64,000 nt of DNA from Marsupella aquatica (taxonomy: Eukaryota > Marchantiophyta): NCBI GenBank assembly GCA_973895155.1, contig OZ316895.1:22568001-22632000 (forward strand), given 5' to 3'. Positions 11,171 to 23,091 of this stretch are shown here, in pieces (positions within the stretch are counted from its first letter, which is position 1; each line of letters starts with the position of its first letter). The notes under the pieces were generated by a model, which saw only the letters and a program-made list of their open reading frames with translations, had not been told where the DNA came from and ran no database searches. The position numbers and the translations under genes are program-made.

Positions 11171-13024
11171 CTTAAATGTAGTGAGATCTGACGGTGAATA
11201 CTATATGAATATTTGAGCATCTTCTTCTTCTTACACTGAACATTGGCTACTGCCGAAAAAGTACGCTGGTACTCATTTCTCCTTTCTCAGTTCGGTCATG
11301 AGCATTTTCAGACTGCAAAGGATCCAACGCTTTGTCCAGACTCCAGAGCCAAAAAAGATGGCAAGCAGCGCATCGGGAACCAAAGCCGGGCCGCCCGGGT
11401 AGAGGTTGGAGTCTGGAACGACGGCAGACAAAACCGGCGGCTAAGCCGGTCAGCGAGGTCTGGCGCCAGTGGTGGTAGACTGGTAGTGACTCAGTGAGTA
11501 GTGAGGTACCACAAGACGGCCACCTTTTGCAGTCCTGTCACGTTACCGCCCGTGCCTTCGTTCCCGGCTTGTGTTCGACCGTCCGGCGGCTCCCATTAAA
11601 GGCTGGCTTCTTGTGGTTAGGGGCACTGGAGCAGGGCTAAAGCCTAAAGGGCTTTGTTGGATGGTAAGGTAACTTGGTGTTAGCTTTAGGGGCTGTACAT
11701 AAATTCTCTTTGTGATTCTCTTAGGCAATTGGCAATTTATTATGGAGTTTTATAGGACGTTTCAGTTAGCTGTTAATCACTAGGGCTTCAATTCCCTGAC
11801 CCAAGGGTGTGATTCTAGGGTATTTTGTTCTCTGGACATCCTGGGTTCTTAATTGTTTGATGCCCACTTGGATCTCTTGTCTTTGGGATCTTGTAGCCTG
11901 GATACAAGATTGCAGGATTGATGTACATTTTTCTTTGGCAGTGTTATATGTGTGTAGGTGGAGAGTCATTGTGATCCACAAGATATATGACTGCTTATTA
12001 AAAAATAATTTCTTACATCTGTTATTGGTTTGCATTTATTTCTGACAAATCTAACCTACACCATTAGATATTTAATAATTTCAAGAAGACAGCTAGCCAT
12101 AGAAATTAATTCATGGTAAACCCTATCCAAAGATCTCCCAATATTTGCTTTGTATTAGTTGTTGCCACCAAAACATTTGGGCAAGAATGTAGTGTCATCT
12201 GACACTAAAAACGTCACTGGGTTGGGGGTGAGATTCCTGGCTCTTGCGGCCCGCCCGGACATGAAACCCACCTATGATTGGGAAAGTTGAAAAAAAATAT
12301 TCTTTTGCAATTAAGCCTGCACCAATTTGATGGAGTTGGTATACCGTACTGTGATGTAGTTAATTAAGTTTATTGGGTTGTGTGAGAATATCTTCACAAT
12401 GTTAGACTTCTATCTTAAATCAAAGGTGAACTTAGATTGTGCATTGTTTTACAAAGGTGGCAACTATTGTGGACCGTGAGTTTTCCCTTGCAAGAGAGCA
12501 TCTCTAGGGGTACTGTCAAATGGGCCTAGGTATCGAGAGGAGGATAAAGGGGCTGATTTTGGAGGTATATTTTTCCAATGGGGAGGTATATATCTTGGCC
12601 TGTATTGTCATGTGTGTGAAAAATTCCATCACATGACACAAGATTCTGGATATGTTTGCGATTTTGAATTTAAGTATCTCAACACTTCACTTTGAAGAGG
12701 ATAGCCATCAAAGAAAGGGGGAGGGGGGAACTGTAGGGGACTGAACCCAATATGGGCTTTGTTAATTTTAGGGCCTCCAATGATGGGCTAAACTTTTGGG
12801 TTTAGTAATCATTCACCGCTAAACCGCAAGATGTTATGGAAAGCGCAATGCCCAACTCTTCCTCTATTTTGGGTGTGGTCTATACTTTGTATGCTATTAA
12901 AGTTATCCATAATGTAAGGGGGCCAAAACTGGTCAGATTGCCAATGTCTGCTTTTTGGTGTGTTTCTTTAAACTCTCGCAAAGTTGCCCTACAACACGTT
13001 AGTTTAGCAAATAAGCAGGTGAAT

Positions 13025-13325
13025 TTAGGCAATGGAGTTCAGCAGTGAAGCACTGGTGCTCAGCAGATCCCAGAGATGAAGCTCAGCAGCTTGCAGCAAT
13101 GGAGCACATCACCTCTATGCAGCTTGTGAAAGTGCATTGGTGCTTAGCAGGTCGCAAATGAGCTCAGCAGCTGGCAGCAATGTCACCTTCTCTTTTTCCA
13201 ACAACTCGCAGCAATGGCGCCCAGCAGCCCAGCAGTGAAGGCTCAGCAGCGCCATGATGGAGGGGGGTGGGGGATCTTGATAATGGAGCTTGATCAGTAT
13301 CGCAGCAATGGAGGCTATGGGAAAG
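13025..13325 (+). repeat. cryptic CAGCAG/GCAGCAATGG-rich repeat
   Basis: The motifs CTCAGCAG and GCAGCAATGG recur about a dozen times in 300 bp at irregular spacing. No long frame runs through the block, so I regard it as low-complexity DNA. Confidence 0.6.
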
Positions 13326-13599
13326 GTGATTCCTGGGATGGGAAACATTGGGCCTTTGCAGCGATGGGTAGAAACATTGGACCTGGGCAATAATGCTCAG
13401 GCACAGGCTCCCCTCACCCTAACTCTATGTGAGAAGGGTGAGAAGTGTAAATCGTTGTTGGGGGGACGCAAAATGGGTTTCACCCTATATTTCACCCTCA
13501 ATTGCAATTAACTTTTACTCGCCCAGAACTTTTACACAGTAGCGGCCAGTCACCAGTGATCACGCACATAGGGAGAACTTTATTGCGTTCGATTTTTTA

Positions 13600-15055
13600 A
13601 TAGAGTATGCTTCCCAGACCCCCCAAAAAGAAAAAGGTATGAAAAGGTCATCAGAATTGATAAAGAAAAATACATTGGAGGGACTCAATACAGTACTCTG
13701 TTTGTTCTTGTACCGAGGTCAAAGAGGGGGATACCTACGGTTGGGTCTTGGGGACAACGCCGTAGACTTGTTGGTCTTGTGGCAAGCCCATGATTCCATG
13801 AAGGGGTACTTGCCTACTGCCTACGGTTGAGTACAGAGGTAGACCTGCTATTCTTGTGGCAAGGTCGATCGATCATTGCCTAACAAAGCATGAGTGTGCA
13901 GTAGACATTCAGTACTGTGCTGTCCTGTAGCTGGAGAGAGAAGCTGGCGAGTGGCGATGGAGATTGGTGGGCAGCGTGATCTCAATGAGGCAGGAAGGGG
14001 AGACGATGAAGTACTGTAAAGATGTAATGCTGTGATGGTGCGATGGTGATGTGAGGGAGATTGGCAGATTGCATTCCATTCCGGCATGCTGACGATAGTG
14101 GCGACTAGGTGTCGTGTTGTGCAATGATGAAGAAGTTGCCGAAAGGAGGGAAAAGGGAATAGCACAGTGGTCCAGTACTCTGGTGATCTTGACAATAATA
14201 TTGACAGCAGCCTGATCCCCGAAGGAAGCGGGAAGGGGAACGATTCTGTAGGGGAGAGACGAGAGGAGCAGAGGATCTTGTCTGCGTCTAGTCTGAAATT
14301 CAGTCTAATCAGGTAGAGGTAGTGGGTTGGGGAGATGAACAGGAAATGTGTCTTTGACTGTCTGGGAAGGTCTTTTGTCTTGCCTTGTAATGGAGCAGGC
14401 AGCAGAGAAAGGGGTAGCACGTCGTCTCTACAGGGTAAGAAAGACATAGATCATGAAGACGGGGGGACCAGGGAGTAACTGACAAGGCATCCGTGTCATT
14501 TTTGTCTAATGGGGAATTTCTGTCCCCTGTAGGTTCTTCCTCTTCCTTTGGCACCTGATGTGGTTCAGTCAAGGAGGAAGCAAAGGGGAGAGAGACAGAT
14601 GCAGGGACTTCACGGATTCAGGACTTCCTCTGCGGCGAAGTCTCTCTTTCTTTCTCTCTCCATTCTGGGAGCCTCTTCCAAGGTTTCATCTTGTTGACAC
14701 GGGAACTTCTCAGCTTCGGCCTGTCTGTACGATTTCCCTAGCTTCTGCTGACTCTGGCTGAAGTCGGAGCTCTCTGCAAGCACTCCGGGGGTGTGTGGAA
14801 TTCTGTACTCGTGGCTCGTGATTTTCTCTCTATCCTCCTGCAGCTTTGCTCCAGCTGGGCCTATTGTGTATATGCCTTCCGTACTCATGTTCCAGTACTG
14901 AAGTATAGGGAATTAGGGCCATAGTGACATGGAGGAGCGCGCTAAAGAACCTGCCATGAACGTAATTGTGGAGGAGCATAGGAAAGGAGGTGGCGAAATG
15001 GCCCAGAGCTGATAAACGTGATTGCTCGGGTAAGATTGGCTTCCAGTGGGGCAGA
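13600..15055 (+). promoter_or_regulatory. upstream region and probable 5' leader of the NPH3 gene
   Basis: Non-coding DNA before the NPH3 start codon, rich in GA on the + strand from about 13920. Several upstream ATG frames occur, for example 14558-14761. A 199-codon open frame on the minus strand (13848-14447) is low-complexity Ser/Pro/Leu sequence without a recognisable domain and is probably a by-product of the purine-rich + strand. No TATA box could be placed with confidence. Confidence 0.35.
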
Positions 15056-17901
15056 ATGGCCGCTATGAAATTGGGGTCAAAGGCGGATGGATTCCAGCGC
15101 CGAGGACAAGCATGGTAATATTCATTCAAAGATAATACCAATGGGATCCTCCTCCAGATAATGTTGCTGTCCGGTTGCCCGTGGATTTTATTCATTGATT
15201 TGTTGAATTTTTCTTCCAACATGTCAGGCATTGTGTGGATCCAAGGATGCCTCTCTTGTGGTCGCTGCCTCGGTTTTGTTTGTTTCGCTGATGGCTGTGT
15301 TATTCAATCTCCGGCATTCGGAAACTGCAGGTTCTGCACCAACGGACTCCTCAGTGATATCGTTATTCTAGTCGGGGAAATGGAGTTCAATCTGCATAAG
15401 GTATCTGTCTGGTTCTGCCTCAAGGTGTGCTGTGATTGGCCAGCTCACCGCTTTCCTCCTCTAGTGACTTGTGGATTCTCTTATGCTCTGTCTGATCACC
15501 GGTCAAAAGAAGGTGTTTATAACCAATCAGTGGCAGCTGTGTGCCCATCACTTCCGTTCGTTCAGGTTCATTGGGCCTGGGTAGATGGCGTCGTCTGTTA
15601 TGGATGTGAAGCTTTTACGTTCGCTTGAGAAGTTTCCCTTGTCTGATCGCTCTACATTTCATGCAGTTCCCTCTCTTGTCGAAAAGCGGGAAATTTGCCA
15701 GGCTGATAGAAGAAAGTTCGGATGAGGAGACGGGGGCATGTAAAATACAGCTGGATGACATACCTGGGGGAACAGAGGCTTTCGAACTCGTGGCCAAATT
15801 CTGTTATGGAGTCAAGGTGGAGTTGATATCTGCCAACGTCGCTGCTCTAAGGTGTGCTGCCGAATATCTGGAGATGACCGAGGAGTTCGGTGAGGGCAAT
15901 CTCATAGCGAAGACAGAAATCTTCCTAAGTCAGGTGGTCCTTCGTAGCTGGAAGGACTCAGTCCGTGCTCTTCAGAGCTGCGAGTATCTTGGCCCCGAGG
16001 CAGAAAACCTTGGAATCGTGAAAAGGTGTGTGGACTCTTTATCTGTGAGGGCATGCGCTGACCCAAGCCTCTTTGGATGGCCGATGATGGAGCATCAGGG
16101 CGCTCTACAAAGTCCGGGAGGTAGTGTGTTGTGGAACGGGATTAGCACAGGAGCTAGAGGGAGAAATGCTCGGACGGATTGGTGGTATGATGACATTGCT
16201 TCCCTGAGCCTCCCCATGTTTGAGAGGGTAATGTTGGCAATGGACCACAAGGGCATCAGACCCGAAAGCATTGCTGGTGCTCTCCAGCACTATGCAAAGA
16301 AAGTGCTTCCGGGGTTGCATAGGCGTCAAGGCGGCGGTGCTAAGGATACTGGAAGCCGAGCCATTGTGCCAGTGGGATACGCTTCGACGGAAAACGAACA
16401 GAGGCTTTTGCTATCAACGATCGAGGGTTTATTGCCGATGCAGAAGGGTGTAACATCTAGCCGCTTCTTATTCGGTTTGCTTCGTACAGCGATGATATTG
16501 AATGCGAGCTCAGAATGTAAGACCAATTTGGAGAGGCGAATTGGGATGCAGCTGGAGCAGGCAAGCTTGGATGACCTCCTTATGCCCAACTACTCCTACG
16601 CCGTCGAAACTTTGTACGACATAGAGTGCGTCCAGCGTATTTTGGACCATTACATATTGTTGGATCAAACCCCCGGGGCATTGTCCCCGCCTCATTCAGT
16701 GGAGGATGATGACCAGTTAGAACCCACAATGACCCCCATGATGTTGGTGGCGAAACTTATGGATAGCTATCTAGCAGAAGTAGCTCCGGATGTTAATCTT
16801 AAGCCCACCAAATTCCAGGCCCTGGCAGAAGCACTTCCTGAGTACTCCCGTCTCTTAGACGACGGTCTATACAGGGCCATCGATATTTATCTCAAGGTAA
16901 GGCTTCCCCACAGTCCAGTCACTGTAGTTATTCGTTCCATTATCCATCCAATGATTTGCTTGACGTAGATTCAGTTTCATAAGGACTTCCATTCAATTAT
17001 GCATCTCCATGCTTGGCCTATTGTAGAAGTGTGTCTGGGTCCAGAACTGTGGTTTTTGAGGATCTCCAATCATGGCCGTACGAGATCATGAGTGAACTGT
17101 CAACTGAGTACGCCGGATTTGTTGCAAAGCACTGGTTTGAGGTACTGCTTCGAGATTGTATGGACCCGAAACCCATTTCTGGCAATGCTAATAACCATTG
17201 GCATCTTGCTTCTACTCTGACGTGAATGAGTATATGTTACCCTGCAGAATCATCCATGGCTTTCAGAACCGGAGCGAGAAAGGCTGTGTCGGATTATGGA
17301 TTGCCAGAAGTTATCTTTGGAAGCTTGTACTCATGCTGCGTCGAACGAACGCTTGCCATTGCGTGTAGTGGTTCAAGTCCTCTTCTTCGAGCAAGTTCAA
17401 CTACGCACGGCCATCGCCAGCGCGTTCATGGTGACGGATACGGTGGATACATCGCGACCTGTCCCTCGCACCGGTCCCCTCGATAGTACTGCAGCAGTGG
17501 GTGCTCATACAGCCTTACGGGGAGATGGGTGGGCCAATGTAATTCGAGAGAATCAAGTGTTGAAGGTGGATATGGATAAAATGAGGTCACGAGTCTCCGA
17601 TCTGGAGAAGGAGTGTTCAGACATGCGGTCCGAAATGGGTAAACTGGGTAAACCAAAATCTTCGTTTAGCACATTTGGATTGATGAGTAGGAAGCTCGGC
17701 TGTAAGTTAAAATCTGAAGTGAGCACGGCTACTACTGCCCCATTGGAAGGAATAGCGGAGAATCAACCTCTTGATAGGGACACGACAATTGATGACGATG
17801 AAGGTGAAGGCGACGGTGATGTGGATGATATAGTACCTGAGCCAGCACCTTTGAGACAGCGCCGGAAGTCCAGGCATGGTCGGAGCGTGTCACATTCTTG
17901 A
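15056..17901 (+). CDS. BTB/POZ-NPH3 domain protein (phototropism NPH3/RPT2-like family)
   Basis: Four coding exons joined by GT-AG introns: 15056-15114, 15331-15400, 15667-16896, 17248-17901 (2013 nt, 670 aa). The start [20 protein letters not shown] is the usual opening of this family; codon W20 is split by intron 1. BTB domain about residues 21-125 ([36 protein letters not shown]). NPH3 domain about residues 215-505, starting [19 protein letters not shown], with the conserved [14 protein letters not shown] block near 352-365 and the signature [26 protein letters not shown] crossing the exon 3/4 join. A predicted coiled coil follows (about 549-587), then an acidic stretch and a basic Ser/Arg C-terminus. 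Members act at the plasma membrane as phototropin-linked scaffolds and CUL3 E3 adaptors or in auxin-carrier trafficking. The subfamily cannot be fixed here. Length is in the normal range. Confidence 0.93.
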
Positions 17902-18365
17902 GGCGGAGGTTGGAGGGTGTACATTGCACATTTTTTTTGTTCCACAAACAAGTCAGGCACATTTCTGCGCCTGTGTTATTAAGCCTGGGACGCTGATCCG
18001 GGACTCAATTTTTTTCTTCAGGGAATAAGAGCGCAGTCGGAGGTTAGGACAGCATTACAGCCGGGCAAAATTTGGTCTGGATCATGAATTATTCTTGCCT
18101 GGGAGAAGCTTGGTGAGCAAAGTAGGATCCTTGCACTATATGCCAGGAGTGCCAATGAGTAACGTTGCGTGCCTCGTGAATAAGCTCGTTGCACTCGAGA
18201 TTCTTGAGCCTCTAGTGTCGAAAGTTTTGAATGTTCACAGTAATTGGGGAAACACATTGTTGAAATTGCGAGGCCTTCGCATCTCTGCCAATCTTACGAA
18301 GCTGTTGAGCATGACCATTTACCACTGAGGGTATGTACAGAATGTCGAAGGTGTGTAAACGTGGT
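17902..18365 (+). other. probable 3' UTR and downstream flank of the NPH3 gene
   Basis: Follows the NPH3 stop codon. T-rich stretches occur near 17930 and 18010 but no canonical poly(A) signal stands out. No coding signal. Confidence 0.35.
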
Positions 18366-18405
18366 ATTTTTTTCCCGGTGCCATGATTTTTTTCCCGGTG
18401 CCATG
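18366..18405. repeat. 20-bp direct tandem duplication
   Basis: TTTTTTTCCCGGTGCCATGA occurs twice back to back. Confidence 0.9.
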
Positions 18406-18627
18406 ACTCGAAAGCTGGATTTGACATAGCACAGGCTACGACTTCCAGATCTCGCATCTGTCTATGCATCTATCTTTCACATAACTTTCTCAGCGAGCTT
18501 TTGCAGTAAGTTGTGGGATTGGGATTGGGTTTGGCGTTTTGGTGTCTTGTTAAGGCCTTGTTGTAATTTGTCCATTGTTGTTTGTGCCTGTGCATGACAT
18601 GGCATTTGCTAGTTTCGTTTTATCTTG

Positions 18628-18760
18628 TTCTTTCGTCTTCTCGTGCTTTACTCTTGATTGATAGGCCATCCACGAACGTGACTCATATTTGGGGTTCTTT
18701 CGTCTTCTCGTTCTTGACGCTTGATTGGTAGGCCATCCAAGAATTTGACTCATATTTGGG
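18628..18760. repeat. tandem duplication, two ~67-bp copies
   Basis: Both copies start TTCTTTCGTCTTCTCGT and end GACTCATATTTGGG; they share the central block ATTG.TAGGCCATCCA with a few substitutions (18628-18694 and 18695-18760). Confidence 0.9.
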
Positions 18761-21700
18761 AATGTTCCCTTTCCTCTACTGGTCAGTTTTCTAATCCCCA
18801 CATTTCTACAGTAATGCTAATGCGTTGGATTCTCTTCGATTCATTCCTTTTAAATATCTGTTCTTCATAACATTTGGTGAGTCTCTGGATATTGTTGGTG
18901 GTCTCTCAAGGTATTCTATTGGTTTGCCCCTAACATGCAACACAAGTAGTTTGATTGTCATGAGTACATTTGATGACAAGTGATGATTAGAAGCCTTATG
19001 ACGAATTGGCTCCTCAAGTTGTGGTAATACCACTTAAGTTGAACCATTTGTTGGAAGTGCAGCAGAGGCTTTTTGCAGGATCCAGCTAAGGCTTTGCAAA
19101 GTTCCTGACAGAATACATATTTCAATAAAAGAATTGTCACCAACTAGGTCTCCGTCTGTGCTTACACCATCACTTATGGTACCGGGTGCCGTAGTTTTTG
19201 AGAATCGAGCCAAGACCCATTTTCTTGACCACTTTGATACTTTTGTTCATGTGGTTTTACTTCAGTTGGATTTTGCATCATTCATCTCTTCAGTAGTGTC
19301 GTCATTCTGTCACTTCTAAGCTTCCTTTGCTTGTCTAATGGCACTGGAGATGTACGGAACGCTCCTTGGCCGGTGTCCATCTACTTTCATCCTGGTTCAT
19401 TTCATCAGCTTCCTTCTGTGCGTAGTTGGAGAGGGGTCCTTCCCGTCGGGAAATGTTTGAACAATTTCTCGACCCACCGTGGATGAAACTAGTCCCTTTG
19501 AGATACGCTTCCGTTACAGTGTGGCCTTCACTGCGGGGTGAATTCATTGACTGGGAGCGACGGCTCGTTGCCCATAATTGGGGCTGCTCAACGGAAGTCG
19601 TCCTTGTGGTCGAGCCGACATCAACCTTTACCCAACCCGGAAAACGCGTACACGACACAATCATCTACGGTTAAAGTCGGTGCAGTATCAATGCAACCGA
19701 GCACGGGCACATCTGGTGAGCTATTGATTGGATTGAAAGGGCGTGTGCCGCTGTTTACATTAATTCGAAACAGCGTTCCGGGGGTCATCAGCTTTTTGCC
19801 TTCCAAGGACGGAGAGCGGGACCTCTGGAGGTCTATTCCATACCGTATAACTAGACATTGCTGTGATTGAAAACAGCTCACTCATTAAAACGCTTCTACT
19901 CATTTCGTACGACGATTGGACAGATTGGTAGTTCATGGATTTCCCGCTCGTTTTCCGTGGTCGACTTCAAGTTCTCCATTTGCATTGATAGTATTATGGG
20001 AGCTGAAAAGATTGAGCCAATTTCTTCGTGGCGACAGCTTCTTGTGGGACAGGTCCACTCTCTCCATAATCTCTCCGAAAGGAATGCACCAAGGGAGCTG
20101 AGGACCCAGCTTTGATATGTTACAAATCCTATCAAGAACCATGTGCAATCTCTCCAAGTGTGATCCATTACTGGATATACTTCAACAAAATCCGACAAAA
20201 ACCCAGCAGAATGATGAACCAGATTGGATCTACTTTGACACCATCTTGAGATCTTCAAATTAACGAGTGTTGATCTGTATGATCACCTCTACACCTGTAC
20301 AGTTTGGGCAGTTTTTCTGGAGTGAGTTGCTGAAGTGGTGAATTGCTCCAGAAAGTTACAACCTTCACACCAAAAAGGGAGTCACAATTTTTCTCTAATA
20401 CTTTCTTCACGCAGGACCTTACTCGCTGCTGAGTTGGCTCCAATTTGCCAACTCAAAAAATCCCAGAACAGGGATGCAGTATGTTAAGCTCTTTCTTTGG
20501 GTGAGGTTAGGCAGGAATAATGGAGGGAGGACTGGATGGGGGTTTTTCCAATTTTTATTTATTTTACAACTTTACACGCATACAGAGCTTTTTCTAATGG
20601 CAGTGAACAGGTTGATGCTATTGAACACTGTTGCCGTTATCAAGCAAACATCTTATTCAACTCGTTTTACAAGTTGCTTGAACTCCCTTAATTTAGTAAA
20701 ATTTGAATCCATTCAAAACTGTATCATATTACATCTATCAGGCATGTTGGATAATGATCGTAGAGAAAACAGAATGGAAGACCCACTGTAGACATATGCG
20801 AGAAAACCTGGACAGATAAGTTGTGGCAATTTACAAGCCCACGTATCACCGCCAAGTTAGACTCCAGAAAATCATTAGTATGTGCCCCTTGTATTATGTG
20901 GAGCCTACAAATATTTAAGCTCTTGGAGATTGGGTCTTGCATGCCCCTCAAGGTTCGGCGATGGCCCATGACAGGCAACCTAAGGGGGACTTTCCAAGAA
21001 GGAAGACCAACAATTGAGTGGTCAAATTTTGCTGTTAGATGTCATCACAAACATTTGTATTAAATGATCCATCCACTTTGACGTTACATGAAGTTGAGGA
21101 GTCACTTGTAATGGGACTTCTCTCAATTCTATATGGACTCAATCCTATATGGACTAGATTGGGTCCCCAAAATACTTGTGTACATTATAATTTGGCCAAA
21201 ATTTAGACCATTTATGGACGGGTGGTATTTGGAAAGGACCTCTGGGTCTACTTTTATTTTGTCAGGACTAAATGTAATACCCTACCACTTGTTGGTCTGG
21301 AGATAGTCCGAATGGATTTGTGTGGGCCAGGTATTTTAAAACTCATGTGATCCCTAGTTTTTTGTCATCTGTTTTGTAAGGCTCCCTAATTGCTTTTTGT
21401 AAAGAGGGTGAAGGGGGCGAAATTTTTTAGAATAAGATTGTTCAATTTGTGATGATGGGAATCCAGTGGGAAGTCACGTGGAGAATAGTAAACACTAACT
21501 CTACTCAAGATCTCCATTGCTTTCACAATAAAATATGTCTATAGCAAAATGATAAGACTGGACTTTTTTTCGGTTGTGGTTGGTAGACCTTGTTTGGTCC
21601 CAAGCTAGAGACTTATCTAGTAATAAGTGGGTCCGAAAGGCACTGCTTGCAGCAAAAGCACTCCATATACAGTAGTATGTAACAATAAATTTCCTAAAGT

Positions 21701-22068
21701 TGTCTCCTCAAACCGTTGTTTGGTGACGAGGAAGAGGTACAAAGGGAGTGGGGTCGAATCCCAGTGTCAACACGCTGGTCCGTGGGCCCGAGTATTGAAG
21801 TTACACAGACCCCAGACTTCCCCAAATACATGTGAATTTCTTTATCCGTCGATATTCAAATCGACCGTCAAACATAATAAATTCCAGGTTTGCACCCTAA
21901 TAATTCGAACCGGTAAATCAGTCGTTTCCCCAAAATAATTCAGTCAAGTCTCCGCGCGAACGTCCGTCACCTTCGGAAGATTCTACGAATATACCCTAAT
22001 TCCACCAAGAAAATAAGCATTCCTTACCCAAGTTCTAAATTTACATCACCGTCGATCATTAATCGAAC
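18761..22068. other. intergenic stretch, no gene recognised
   Basis: Open frames of 80-120 codons on both strands around 19330-20260 overlap each other and match no family I know. The block is less AT-rich than its flanks. A transcribed non-coding locus or a decayed gene cannot be excluded, but nothing in the sequence supports one. Confidence 0.4.
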
Positions 22069-22568
22069 GTGGGAGACGACGAGATGCCAAGAAGATACCG
22101 TCAGTCCGAAAATAAAGTATTTACTTTATTTACGACTTACGTAATTACGTGGTTGGTGGGCGCGACTGTCGGAGGCGTTCCGGTTGGCGGTGTTGTTGGG
22201 GCTGGCACGACCGGAACCCGGGTCGGAAATCGCAAACCGAGCCGGCCGGTGAGGAAAGACGGGGGGCCGCATTCTGTATGAGTCCACCGCTTTTCGGCTC
22301 TTCCGTTCCTGTTGTTTGCTCCTCTCGTCTTTCTCTTCGTAGAAGAGTCACTCACATTCTTTCACCATTCTCTGAAGGTGTTGTTGTGTAGTGATGTGTT
22401 GTGTTGTGAAGGGGGAGCAATAGCCGACCGTCGTCGAGTCTGTGGATCGGTGGTTTGTTGAATTATTAGTACTTCCAAATTGGGAAGCTGAGGCGGACGG
22501 AGGAGAGAGATTTCTGGAGTCCACCGAATCGTGAGCTCTTCTTCTCGAACGAGCGGCGGAGTTCTGTG

Positions 22569-22640
22569 CTGTGTTGTGTTGTGTTGTGTTGTGTGTTGTG
22601 TTGTGTTGTGTTGTGTTGCGTTGTGTTGTGTTGTGTTGTG
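22569..22640. repeat. (GTGTT)n microsatellite
   Basis: About 14 near-perfect pentamer units with a short TGTGTG interruption and one G-to-C change; it lies about 450 bp before the pyruvate kinase start codon. Confidence 0.95.
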
Positions 22641-22653
22641 CTGAGCTGAAACT

Positions 22654-22680
22654 AGAGGAGAGGAGAGGAGAGGAGAGGGG
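22654..22680. repeat. (GAGGA)n purine repeat
   Basis: About five AGGAG/GAGGA units in a row just after the pentamer microsatellite. Confidence 0.9.
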
Positions 22681-23091
22681 AGGCTTCACACTGCACAGGG
22701 CAGGAAGGTATTGAGTTGGAAGTGAGCGTACTTTTGCGAGGATATAGGAGAGATTTGTGGAGTCTAATTGAACGGGAAGCTCTCTTTGAAGGAAAGGGGA
22801 GTGTGAGTTGCCAGCGGATCGGATCGCTTCGTTGAGGAGTGAAACGAAAGCGTTGCAGGATTATCAGAGACCAGTTCGAGGAGTGAGTACGAGGGGTGGA
22901 CGGAGGAGACAGAGGAGGAACGAGGCGAGGCGGGGAACTTGAAAATAGGACTCCTGGATTAGCGAAAGTGAGCGTTTGAAAGGACCACGAAGAGAGGGAC
23001 GGAAGCACGGGCAAGGCGCTGTTGAAGGAGTAGGAGGGAAGACGAGGGACGGAGGAAGTGAGATTCGGACGGAAAAGAAAAGGCAGTCAAA

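Larger units (their letters stand above)
22069..23091 (+). promoter_or_regulatory. upstream region and probable 5' leader of pyruvate kinase
   Basis: GC- and purine-rich DNA before the pyruvate kinase start. It holds an ACGTGG core at 22147-22152 (G-box/ABRE-like, weak evidence alone), a GTGTT-type microsatellite at 22569-22640 and GAGGA repeats at 22654-22680. CT/GA and similar simple repeats are common in plant 5' leaders. The exact transcription start is not visible. Confidence 0.4.

Noticed and set aside
13848-14447. 199-codon minus-strand frame upstream of the NPH3 gene
   Set aside because: Low-complexity Ser/Pro/Leu/His composition produced by the GA-rich + strand; no domain, and it lies in the probable leader of a + strand gene.
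19330-20260. cluster of 80-120-codon frames on both strands between NPH3 and pyruvate kinase
   Set aside because: No family resemblance, mutually overlapping, and no consistent splice structure; kept as unassigned intergenic DNA.
21740-21790. GGGGTCGAATCCCAGTGTC resembling a tRNA T-arm
   Set aside because: No matching acceptor stem, anticodon arm or A box could be found around it.
22348-22689. minus-strand frame rich in Asn, Thr and Gln
   Set aside because: Encoded by the GTGTT microsatellite in the pyruvate kinase leader; not a protein signal.
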